This document shows, one piece after another, positions 10,801 to 21,760 of a DNA stretch of 64,000 nucleotides; positions within the stretch are counted from its first letter, which is position 1, and each line of letters opens with the position of its first letter. Position numbers and translations under genes: made by a program. The notes under the pieces are model-generated. The model searched no databases. It saw nothing but the letters and a program-made list of their open reading frames with translations, and was not told where the DNA came from. Source of the stretch: Anoplopoma fimbria (taxonomy: Eukaryota > Chordata > Actinopteri > Perciformes > Anoplopomatidae); the NCBI RefSeq assembly GCF_027596085.1, contig NC_072460.1, positions 216,093 through 280,092 on the forward strand, in the 5' to 3' direction.

Positions 10801-13487
10801 AACAAAGGGACGACAGCGTGACCTCCTCTCTGCGGAGATGAGCTAACGATGAGCTAACGGCTACCGGGAGACACCGTGCTACCGAGAGAGACACCGTGCT
10901 ACCGAGAGAGAGACACCGTGCTACCGGGAGAGACACCGTGCTACCGAGAGAGACACGTGCTACCGGAGAGACACCGTGCTACCGAGAGAGACACCGTGCT
11001 ACCGAGAGAGACACCGTGCTACCGAGAGAGACACCGTGCTACCGAGAGAGACACCGTGCTACCGAGAGAGACACCGTGCTACCGAGAGAGAGACACCGTG
11101 CTACCGAGAGACACACCGTGCTACCGAGAGAGACACCGTGCTACCGAGAGAGACACACCGTGCTACCGACACACCGTGCTACCGAGAGAGACACACGTGC
11201 TACCGAGAGAGACACCGTGCTACCGAGAGAGACACCGTGCTACCGAGAGAGACACCGTGCTACCGAGAGAGACACCGTGCTACCGAGAGAGACACCGTGC
11301 TACCACCGTGCTACCGAGAGAGACACCGTGCTACCGAGAGAGACACCGTGCTACCGAGAGACACACCGTGCTACCGAGAGAGACACCGTGCTACCGAGAG
11401 AGAGACACCGTGCTACCGAGAGAGACACCGTGCTACCGAGAGAGACACACCGTGCTACCGAGAGAGACACCGTGCTACCGAGAGAGAGACACCGTGCTAC
11501 CGAGAGACACACCGTGCTACCGAGAGAGACACACCGTGCTACCGAGAGTGCTAGAGACACCGTGCTACCGAGAGAGACACCGTGCTACACCGTGCTACCG
11601 AGAGAGACACCGTGCTCGAGAGAGAGACACCGTGCTACCGAGAGTGCTACCGAGAGACACCGTGCTACCGAGAGAGAGACACCGTGCTACCGAGAGAGAG
11701 ACACCGTGCTACCGAGAGACACCGTGCTACCGAGCTCGTCCGTTAAAGACACCGAGCGGGTCATATGTAGAATATATAATATATATAACATATTACATTA
11801 TAATATTATTATATATAATATAATATATACATAATATAATATAACATTATAATATTATTATATATAATATATATATAATATTATATAATATTATAATATT
11901 ATTATATATATACATAATATATATAATATTATATATTAATATTATATATATATATATAATATATTACATTATATATATTATATAACATATATTATTATTA
12001 TAATATTATACATATATAATGATATTACATTATATATTATTATATAACATGATATTGTGTTATATATGTTATGTTATATATTATTATATATATATATAAC
12101 ATAACATATATAACATGACAGTGTGTATATATTATATATAATATATACACACACACATGTTATATTATATATGTCATATATACACTATCATATTATATAT
12201 AATATATAACATGTTATATATTATATATAATATAATATATATATAATAATATATAACATAACATATATATATATATAACATGTTATATATATATATATAA
12301 CATGTTATATATATATATATAACATGTTATATATATATATATATATATAACATATATATAATATATTATATATAACATGTTATATATTATATATAATATA
12401 TAACATGTTATATATTATTATATATAACATGTTATATATATTATATAACATAACATATATAACATGACAGTGTGTGTATATTATATATAATATAACATAA
12501 CAGTGTTGCTCTGAGGAACACAGACGGTGTTGCTTTATCTAGACCCATCTGCCCGTTAACCCGAGTCAGTCTAACCCGAGTCACCCTAACCAGAGTCACT
12601 CTAACCCTAACCCGAGTCAGTCTAACCCGAGTCACTCTAACCCTAACCCGAGTCAGTCTAACCCGAGTCAGTCTAACCCTCACCCTAACCCGAGTCAGTC
12701 TAACCCGTCACCCTAACCCGAGTCACTCTAACCCTAACCCGAGTCACTCTAACGCGGGTCTAACCCGGGTAACCGGTCCGGTGTGGGGTATCTTTAGGTC
12801 ACCGCTTTGCCGCATCGCCTCTCAGCCCAACTAGTTATCTAGTAAATCAGTTAGCTTAGCACAACGTTAACTAGCTCCACGTCAGCTAGCTTAGCCTAGC
12901 TCCACGCTAGCTAGCCCAGCTCCATGCTAGCTTAGCCCCACGCTAGTTAGCCTAGCTCCACGCTAGCTCAGCTCCACGCCAGCTAGCCGCTAGCTAGCCT
13001 AGCTCCACGCAGCTAGCTAGCCTAGCTCCACGCCGCTAGCTCCACGCCGCTAGCTCCAGCTCCACGCCAGCTAGCTCCACGCTAGCTCCAGCCTAGCTCC
13101 ACGCCAGCCGCTAGCTCCACGCTAGCTAGCTTAGCTCCACGCCAGCTAGCCGCTCCACGCCAGCTAGCCTAGCTCCACGCCGCTAGCTAGCCTAGCTCCA
13201 CGCCAGCTAGCTGCTAGCTAGCCTAGCTCCACGCCAGCTAGCTGCTAGCTAGCCTAGCTCCACGCCGCTAGCCTAGCTCCACGCCGCTAGCCTAGCTCCA
13301 CGCTAGCTAGCCTAGCTCCACGCCGCTAGCTAGCCTAGCTCCACACTGCTAGCCTAGCTCCACGCCGCTAGCCCTTACCGATGACCTTCTTGTCCGCCGC
13401 GGAGGCTGCGGCCGCCGGGCTGGACGGGCTGTCGTCGTCGGCCGCGGGGGCCTCGGGTGGTGGTTGGGTGTCGGCCTCGCTGCTCAT
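7823..13487 (-). CDS. ybx1: Y-box-binding protein 1
   Basis: Coding exons on the minus strand in order are 13487-13379, 9634-9571, 9429-9396, 9311-9222, 9102-8755, 8457-8360 and 8063-7823. They give 327 residues; human YBX1 has 324. An Ala/Pro-rich N-terminus ([19 protein letters not shown]) precedes a cold-shock domain at about residues 38-115, with RNP1 ([12 protein letters not shown]) and RNP2 (DVFVH). The tail alternates basic Arg/Tyr-rich and acidic clusters ([32 protein letters not shown]). The protein ends [13 protein letters not shown]1 binds single-stranded nucleic acids and packages and regulates mRNA in the cytoplasm and nucleus. The exon 6 donor (GTTTGC at 8359) is weak, and a cryptic GT lies 9 nt upstream, so three residues near RPRFIPR are uncertain. 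Intron 1 holds about 3.4 kb of stacked minisatellites. Confidence 0.95.
9951..10230. repeat. minisatellite in ybx1 intron 1 (about 35-bp and 24-bp units)
   Basis: Tandem copies of a unit containing GGTTCAGTTACTATGGATCC. The copies differ mainly by presence or absence of an extra GATCACTGA-type segment. It is the innermost (3'-most) array of ybx1 intron 1. Confidence 0.9.
10371..10626. repeat. short AGCTTCATGT and TAGCCTCTSTCAGC tandem repeats
   Basis: Two small arrays: a 10-bp TAGCTTCATG-type repeat at 10371-10424, and a CTAGCCTCTCTCAG / CTGTTAGCCT repeat at about 10533-10626. Both lie in ybx1 intron 1 and share the CTAGC/GTTAGC core seen near other starts in the window. Confidence 0.8.
10863..11737. 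repeat. 20-bp minisatellite, GAGAGACACCGTGCTACCGA unit
   Basis: About 45 head-to-tail copies of a 20-bp unit, with frequent 2-bp (AG/AC) length variants. Because of the variants the array is open in several frames, producing spurious ORFs of about 300 codons made of [23 protein letters not shown] repeats. It lies in ybx1 intron 1. Confidence 0.95.
11765..12500. repeat. AT-rich palindromic (TA)n tract
   Basis: About 735 bp that are almost purely A and T. The self-complementary motif AACATGTT recurs between TATATA runs, so many hairpins or cruciforms are possible. It lies in ybx1 intron 1. Confidence 0.9.
12548..12772. repeat. degenerate telomere-like array (CTAACCCTAACCCGAGTCA)
   Basis: Tandem units mix CCCTAACCC, as in the vertebrate telomere repeat CCCTAA, with CGAGTCAGTCTAA or CGAGTCACTCTAA. 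About 15 units are present. Ordinary telomere hexamers are not contiguous, so this is a telomere-like minisatellite rather than a true interstitial telomere. Confidence 0.8.
12836..13376. repeat. GCTAGC / AGCTCCACGCC array abutting the ybx1 exon 1 donor
   Basis: Tandem variants of GCTAGCCTAGCTCCACGCC fill the last 540 bp of intron 1. They reach the splice donor of exon 1 (donor bases 13377-13378), leaving essentially no unique intronic sequence beside the exon. Confidence 0.92.
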
Positions 13488-13850
13488 GGCTGCTACTGGT
13501 TGTGTTGTGCCGGCGGCGGCTCTCTGCTGTGTTCCCGGTGCTAGATGGTAACCTGGGCCGGCGGTGGTACGGGCTACTGCCTTCGGGCTCTCAGCTTTCC
13601 TCTCGCGCTCCCGTTGCCGATCGAACTGGGCAGAGTGAGGGACGGCGCCGGGGAATGGTGCTGCCGGCCCCGCCCAGAGACTCCTCTGATTGGTCGGAAT
13701 CTGTAATGCAAACCACGACGCATTGCTATTGGACGAGACGACTGTCACACTCGGTTGAGAGAGCGTTTGCTGGAAATGATTGGCTAACAGAGATGCTACC
13801 TGTTCATTGTCACCGCCCCCCGGTGACGTCAGAGCCAGACAGATAACCGG
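13488..13850 (-). promoter_or_regulatory. ybx1: ybx1 5' UTR and promoter region with Y-box/CCAAT motifs and a CRE
   Basis: This GC-rich segment upstream of the ybx1 start carries three ATTGG (inverted CCAAT) motifs. CTGATTGGTCGG at 13686-13697 and ATGATTGGCTAA at 13776-13787 closely match the classical Y-box, CTGATTGG(C/T)(C/T)AA. The third is at 13728-13732. A palindromic CRE, TGACGTCA, lies at 13824-13831 next to a C-rich GC-box-like run. The transcription start itself cannot be seen from sequence. Confidence 0.7.
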
Positions 13851-13902
13851 ACAGTTTGGAACAGTGTCTGCCTGCTTGAGTCTTTCTGGACGGATTATAC
13901 TA

Positions 13903-14143
13903 AATGTACAACTACTGCAGAACTCAAGGACTATATTTATTGTATGTACAAATACTGCAGAACTCAAGGACTATATTAATTGTATGTACAAATACTGCAG
14001 AACTCAAGGACTATATTAATTGTATGTACAAATACTGCAGAACTCAAGGACTATATTAATTGTATGTACAAATACTGCAGAACTCAAGGACTATATTAAT
14101 TGTAGGTACAAATACTGCAGAACTCAAGGACTATATTAATTGT
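13903..14143. repeat. 40-bp minisatellite upstream of ybx1
   Basis: Six head-to-tail copies of a 40-bp unit containing TACTGCAGAACTCAAGGACT. The period is exactly 40 bp: AACTCAAGGA recurs at 13921, 13961, 14001, 14041, 14081 and 14121. Copies are nearly identical, which suggests recent expansion. Confidence 0.95.
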
Positions 14144-15827
14144 ATGCCATTCTGGCAACAAAATAAAATCATCAAATTAACTAAAAAGACAAAAAAAGAT
14201 TTTGATTCATCTTTTAGCAAAGCAGGTCTTACTTTCCCCGGGAATGTAATGAGGGATTATGACCCAATTTAAGGGAAGGATTAGGAAAATCTTAATATTT
14301 TATTTACCGAACATGATGTAAATAATATATTCATAATGTTCACTGCATCATCAGAGTTGCTGTGGTAGTGCCACTCACACATACATACATTTAGGAAGAG
14401 AGCCAGCCTAGAAACAGCATGTCAGGGTCGACAGCTAAACTCTAACACCTAAACACACAAATACTGATTAAATACTGATTCCCTATATGTGTATATCACA
14501 AGACATTTCTGGAAGTTACCCCACTATTACACTAGAAACGTGATATTATATGGTAGAGATTTACTCCGAATCCTTTGTGGCTTGGTTTGAACAAAGGTCA
14601 TATCAGGACACAGCACCCAGGAGAAAAGAACCATATTGTTCGGTCATCATTTAAAGATCAAACATGCTATTTGATTGTGTCTTGAAATGATTCTGGATTC
14701 ACAGGGAGGACAATTGCAAGTCTGTAAATTCTTTAAATGATTACATTTATTCAATCTTAAGGGTACACATGAGCTCAGATATTGACATCCTGATGTAATA
14801 ACATACTAAAGTCTTTTCTCTCATATTTCCCTGGCCCAAAAAACCTGGTTAAATGCAGTCTTCATCCCTAATACTCTTCCAGTAGCGCAGTGCCGACATA
14901 CCCAGACTGAGTGTGTGAGACAACCCCACCGCAGCCCCCCACCCATTGTCATGTTAATGCTGCACTGGCACTGTTTATGAGCACTGGCTGATGTGTGAAG
15001 AGCTCGCTGTTAATGGCTGAACCCGTTCTCCCACATAAAGATGGGCTTTAGCAGTGACCCCAGCGAGCCTCCCCACGAAGAGATCCCCCCCCAAAAAAAC
15101 CCTTCTTCCTGCCTCCATAAGAACAGAGTATCCATCTGAAAGGATTCTTTTGTGCCAAGGGAACAAGGTCCACGGTAGAAGAGGCAGAGCGTGGATGGGG
15201 GAGGGGTCTGTGGCTTAGATTTGTATGGATGGCTAGGATAAGAAGAGGTAGCCATAAGTTAAGCAGAGGACTGCTTGGCACTGAAGTGTGTGACTAGGAG
15301 GACTCTTGTGCGTTTCACTGTGAAGTATTTCCCTCCTTTGCTTCCTAGCGATGAAGTATAGATTGATTACTACCCAGTAACACTTCAGAGTACAAATGTA
15401 CATCTCAATTACCAACGCTACCCGTTTCAAAGCTAGACTCAAAGGATAACCTCTCTGGGGGAAATAAGCTCAAAAAAACTAAACAAACAATGCATTTACA
15501 CTGGGTATAGTCTTCATTTCAAAGAATGGATATGTAACCATGTTTTGAAATACATATTATATGGATAAAAATATAAAAACAAGAGAATGATAGACTACTG
15601 ATCATTTCAGATTTTGGCTACTGTTAATATTGTAATTAATACATGTATTTTGTGAAGATGGTAGCAACTCAAATTCATTTTTACTACTGTGAACTTTAAA
15701 ACAAAACTAATTACACATCCATACTTTAATTAAAAAAAAACCCTGTAAATATGATACCATATGTAAACAGCTTTTCCCCAAACAAAGAAGATTACTACCA
15801 CCAATGGTTTATGAAAAAGTAAAACAA
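14144..15827. other. intergenic, nothing recognised
   Basis: This is the gap between the ybx1 upstream region and the 3' end of ppih. I see only short ORFs without splice or family support, and no clear transposon or RNA gene. Confidence 0.5.
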
Positions 15828-15833
15828 TTTATT
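15828..15833 (-). terminator. ppih: candidate ppih poly(A) signal
   Basis: AATAAA on the minus strand about 475 bp downstream of the ppih stop codon at 16307-16309. No other canonical signal was noted in between. Confidence 0.5.
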
Positions 15834-16306
15834 AATCATCAATGAACAGTTTGACTGAAACAGGAATTAGAATGTTTAACATGTCAAGCAATCCTTTCTT
15901 GAAGCTTCAACAAGTCACAATTTCTTATTTGTCTTTTTATAATAGGAAGCATAAGTTGTCTTCACTTGGACCCAAAAACAGTGTTGAACATGACCTTCTG
16001 CAAAAATAAAATTTGAACCAATATTTTAAGCACATCTTGTCAGTCCTAATACCCACCTGACATGTGAATCAGCCTATCTGGATTCAGCAGTTGACCTGGA
16101 ATCAGTTTTACCAAACTCAAGATAATTGCCCTAAATGATGTACTGTTGAACTTTATACTGTCCTTCAATGTTCATCATGGAAAAAGGCATCCACACAGGA
16201 AGATATCTGTAGGTTGATGTCTGCTGAGGAGTATCAAGTGACTGAAACACTACTCCATGTATACAGAAGTTGTATAACTCAGGCGTGGTGTTCTGAGAAA
16301 GCTGGA

Positions 16307-16894
16307 TCACATCTCTCCACACTGTGCAATCAGGATAGGGAGCTTGGGCTTGTTGTTGGGACCCGTAGGAACATTCTGTTGGCAGGAGGGAGCACAAACA
16401 CAGATCCTTGTGAATTTATGCACATATCAATAGTTTGATCACCGTACTCATTACATAAACATAAAGCAGTACAAGATGAATGTGTCAAAGACTAGTTTTC
16501 ACAGGTTGGGTGCCTGCTTTGAAACAATTTAGTCTGAAGTTTTAAACATAAGTGTTGAAAATGTGAAACAGCATATAACACATATTATGAAATATGTGCT
16601 TATTTCTCTTTGTAATTTATTTGAGAGATGAGTGTGATATTATAGACAATAAGTACAGCAGAAAATTTAACTTTAAACAGTTTGCACAATTGTTAATCCC
16701 CAGGTGGTAAATTACATTTTCACCATTATGAGTGGTCGCACAATTCTAACCATTGACATCAATATATTAATATTACAATGTGGTTTTTTACCTCAATTTT
16801 CCTCATGATCAGCAGACCATCAACCACTTTTCCTGAAAGAGGTGTGAACAAGGCAGTTTAAATCTTGGCACATACACACTTTTACGTAGTGCTC

Positions 16895-16952
<58 letters not shown>

Positions 16953-19900
16953 TGCACAATTAACAATCGTAGACTTACTCACCAAAAACAACATGCTTCC
17001 CATCTAACCAGTCACATTTGGTGCAGGTAATGAAAAACTGACAACCATTTGTCCCTGGCCCACTGTTTGCCTGTTGTAAGACACACATTGAGAAATAAGG
17101 GTCTTTAGAGGTCAGGGTTAATTCACTTTGAATTAATCAATCAAATCCTATCGTCTATAGAAATTGGGGTCAATCCACGTTGAGTGGATTAATCAAATCT
17201 TAATTAACTTATTTGTTACAGTATAATAGATCATTTATAAAATGTTTGGAGGAAATTCAATAACTTGATTTGGATTCAGTTAAAGTAAAGAGACCCTTTC
17301 CTGATTCAGCAGTGTCCCCAACCTCTAAGGATTGGTCTACATACGTACCATGGACAGAAGGCCGGGGGCCGAGTGCTTCATTCGGAAGTTTTCGTCTACA
17401 AATGGACCTCTGTAGATGCTGCAGATACCAGTCCCATCACCCTTCACAATAAGACAAATAAACAGAACATAAAATGACAAACCGTACATATTGATCTCTT
17501 GCTCAATTCAAAATTCACCTGCAGCTTGTCTGACATCATGGCACCATTTATTTAGTTTAATGAATACAAGAAATGGTAGATAGACGTGGATTTAAAAGAA
17601 GAAAGGCCTAATAGTTATCACCAGCTTTTAAAATATCATTTTCTTTATATTGTTGATTTTACAAATCTTTCTTGCCCTCGTTTCACATCAGGTCTTTCTA
17701 ACATTGTTCCACTCCAAGCAAAAATCCTATCAGAGATTACCATTGGTTTCCATCAAAAATGTATTGTTTATTTAAAAACGGTCTCTCCGAAAAGAGAATA
17801 CTCAACATACTTTGTATATGTATTTCTGTTGTTCTATGTTGCAAGAAGAATGAGATTTTGAGTTAACTAGCTTTACTCCAAGCCATAAATGCAAACAGTG
17901 ATAGCGACACGTCAAACTGAGGAACATTGTTTCCTTCATCTTAAAGATAAAAAAAGAGCATAAACCAGACAGCAGAAGAGATGTGCATGTACTTACATTC
18001 ACAAAGTCCCCTCCTTGTATCATAAAGTCTTTAATCACCCTGCCAATGAACAATGAAAAGTACAGTCAGGGTTGTTGTAAAAGCTGATGCAGGCAAGGAG
18101 ACTGGTAAGACATGCTGATCGAGTGCCTGTGAGAAGTTTGCACTTTACACTTTTCTGATGAGTGTCAAAAAAGACATGAATCCATTTTGATTACATATTG
18201 TAAAACAATAATATACATTAAGAGGAGACCACACTCTAGTCCCCATAAATAAATAAATAAGTTTCTGTTTAATTTAGGTGATTTTTTTATCATTCTAATG
18301 AATGAATGAACAAACACCTAATACATTTTACATAATACCCTTGAGGATGTTTAACATTAGGTGCCTATTGGGTGTTATTATTATAATATATTATTATTTC
18401 AAGGGTCAGCACAACTAGAATCACTTTTTTTTTTTTAGTTCATTCTGTGTCCAGGATCATACTTGCTTATGAGAGATTTTGCCTTTAGAATTTTAAAATG
18501 AAGAAAACCAGGGACGGAAGCAGCCTGAATGCTGGGGGTTGACAGTTTATAGCCAGGAGGCCGTATCATGACTCAACCCGCTTAAATAACAACTAACCTA
18601 CCAGCCAGAGTGGGTCAAATAAGGATGGAGTACAACGTGAGCTATACACACCAAGACACCACCCTGCTTACCTGTGGAATGTGCAACCTTTGAAACCGAT
18701 GGGGACTCCATCCTTCCTGCAGGACAGAAACAAATGAAGTAAAGACAATCACACTGTATTGTAACACAATAAATCAATTCTTTCCATGTTTGTCATGTTG
18801 AGTGAGTTCACGTCACTAGAAACAGGTATGGGTACATACCTTTTCCACAGGCCAAGCCTCTTGAACTTGAAGCAGTTCAACAACCCTGTTCTATTGCAGC
18901 TGGCTATAATAAGCATATCAGGGTGTGTGGAGTGTTTTCATCACATCTCCTTCAGAGAGCACCAGTAGTGAACAGTGTTGGCTGAGCAAAGAGCACTAAT
19001 GCTGATCATCACTGCTCCATAAGTCAGTGTAAACCATCAGGAATTTGAAAAGGAATCCTTTTACATTGTTATAGTCGTCTATAGTGGTTATTTGCATAAA
19101 ACACCCAATTCAAATGACTTAGAAATAAAATATTGTATATCTATTGATAAAAAACGTTTTGCAGTTTTAATGATACTATAAGATGCTTAGTGCACAGGTC
19201 TATTTGCCCTCTCTAATATCTATTTTATATTGCTGCAAACATGTTATTCAAACAACTGTATTTCTTTGAAAGCTCTCACCAAAACCATATTTCACAAGAT
19301 TACCATTGATAACATCATATTGATGTCATTATTAAACTCCACCTAATACTCATTTTTGCTGAACTCGGCATGAACTCATCATAATGGAACCAAATGGAAC
19401 CTCCGTACGTTAGCTGTTAGCACAGGTGTTGCCGACGTTACCGGCTCTCCTCCATTTGTTTTCAACAGATTTGTTTTTCACAACTAAGTATTGTCAGAGA
19501 TCAGCAACTAGAAAGCATTAATGTAATAACATTTTTACTGTATATCTACTGTAAAACTTGATTTCACACTACGATGGTTAAACTGTGAAGGGTATTCAAC
19601 GTATTTTGAATCAACTATTGTTTATTACATCACCAATCAATCACTAAACATTTAGAAACAGGGATGGGTAGATACTGGGCCTGAGGCAGAGAATCTTGAT
19701 CTGGCAGCTGTTCAACCAGCCTGTTCTATTGGAGCTGGCTGAGGTATAAGATGCATATAAAGGTACATGATAATGCTCTTTAAATTGAAGTTTTCTGTAT
19801 CAGGTAACAGACACAGTGACTGGTACATACCATGCCAGAGACCAGGCATCTTGACCTTGCAGCTGTACAACCACCCTGTTTTATTGTAGGTGGCTTTCAT

Positions 19901-21682
19901 TTAAATATCAGATCATGTGGAGAGAGACTTTCATATTTGCATAAGAGAGCACCGGGCAGGATCTGTGTCGGTCGCATAAAGAGCAGAGGTCACACGCTGG
20001 TCACGTTAAATGGTGTTATACACCTTCCATGATTGATGTCTATGCAGAGCATTTATCAGCCTCAGTAAGCTACCAGTCACAATGCAGATTGGAATAGCTG
20101 GCAGCACACATGGCATTTGTTAGAAACTGCAGGCTGATTGCCCTCCTCTCCACAAGAGGCACCAAGAGATGTTCACTACACTTATGGTAGAACCTCCCAT
20201 GTTGTAAATAGAGGCCTAGGTGAGGACTTCCTCCTCTTTGTCTCCAAACACCTTCACCATGATAGTGTCTGTGTTCCATGTGTCTTTTGAATTACCTTCA
20301 ATGTAGGTAGCAATTTATTTCTATTATTGGATTTATGACATATTTCAGATGATGAACGGATCATTTTAGAATCTAATTTGTTTGTAAGATTATGATTTGA
20401 GCAAGATGTTGTAATCGCTTTCTTTCTTCGTGTAGAACCATGGAACCATGATCAGCAATAACCTTCAAAATAACTTCCTGGCAAAATAAACGGCATCAAT
20501 GACTGCAACCTTGCCATCCAGTTGGAACTTTAAATCCGGAACAGCATTCTTTGAATAAGCCCAGTTTAGATTAGAAGGTTATGGCTCAGTGTGTAGTGGC
20601 AGTGTGAAATGGCTCACATGGTGCTGTTTTGGCTGATAACCGACACATCAAGTGTTAGCTACATATGACACTTCAATGAAAGGGCTGAGTAGAGCAGTTC
20701 TTCTTACTGTTCATCTGTGAAAAACCAACTCATCTTGACTTCATTTCACTATATTGGATACAAGGAGGCACATCTTTTAATAATGATCTTTCCTTTCATA
20801 CTGCTGAACTCCTGCCACAGAGATACTTTCCCTGTCCTTGCTTTTTGTCATGAACATACACACATGTGAAAGGCCTGTTTAGGCATACATGTGGCCAAAT
20901 AATTAGGTTTCTCCAGAAGAAACCTTTGGTGTAATAAGGTTCTTCTTATCCCTTTATTCTGATAAGTGAAAATCTTGAGTGCATGTTGGGACAATGTGAT
21001 GAGGATAGTGACGTAGTCCTTGTGTACAATCAAAGAACAAAGACGTTTTACATCCTCACCTGAACTCTCCGGTGCAGAACTGCCTGTAAGAGATGATCAA
21101 AAATTAAGTGACATCTTCAAACAGTCAGACATGTCAGTCCTGAAAAACCGACCCTGTAATGCTGACTTTCTCCTTACCGGAAATTCTCTGCCGTCTTTGG
21201 AACCACATCGGCAAACAGCTCGATCTTCATCCGTCCGATATCCTGGCAAACAGTTGAACACACAAAATGAGAGAAACAATAAAACTTATACACCTTAAAA
21301 TAAATAGGAACAAACTGTTCCACCTCAGGCCAAACTACATAGCATTGCCAGAAACTGGTAAGTCTTGTTACAGGAGCTACTCTGAGACCGATGGCGTCAT
21401 CTACACGAACCAGTTATACCGAGAGACTCTGCAACAACACCTTTCTCAGAGATACTTCTATTGAATAACTGGTGTAGGATTTCTTCTCCTCTTTCTTCCT
21501 TCTCCCTCTGGTGCTAAATGACACAGTAGCCCATTTCTTGCTGAAAACATCAAGTAGACTCAATTTCATCCCAACAATGCTGCACAAACTATTTGGTGTG
21601 AGTTCTGATTCCCAGAAGTCAAGGCATCAATTATGTTATATTGAAATGACATCAAAATCTAAATGAAACACTTTGAATCCTC

Positions 21683-21760
<78 letters not shown>

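Noticed and set aside
10876..11834. 315- and 312-codon ORFs rich in [14 protein letters not shown]
   Set aside because: Produced by a 20-bp minisatellite open in several frames inside ybx1 intron 1.
13457..13846. 129-codon plus-strand ORF over the ybx1 first exon and promoter
   Set aside because: Antisense shadow of GC-rich ybx1 exon 1 and promoter; no family match.
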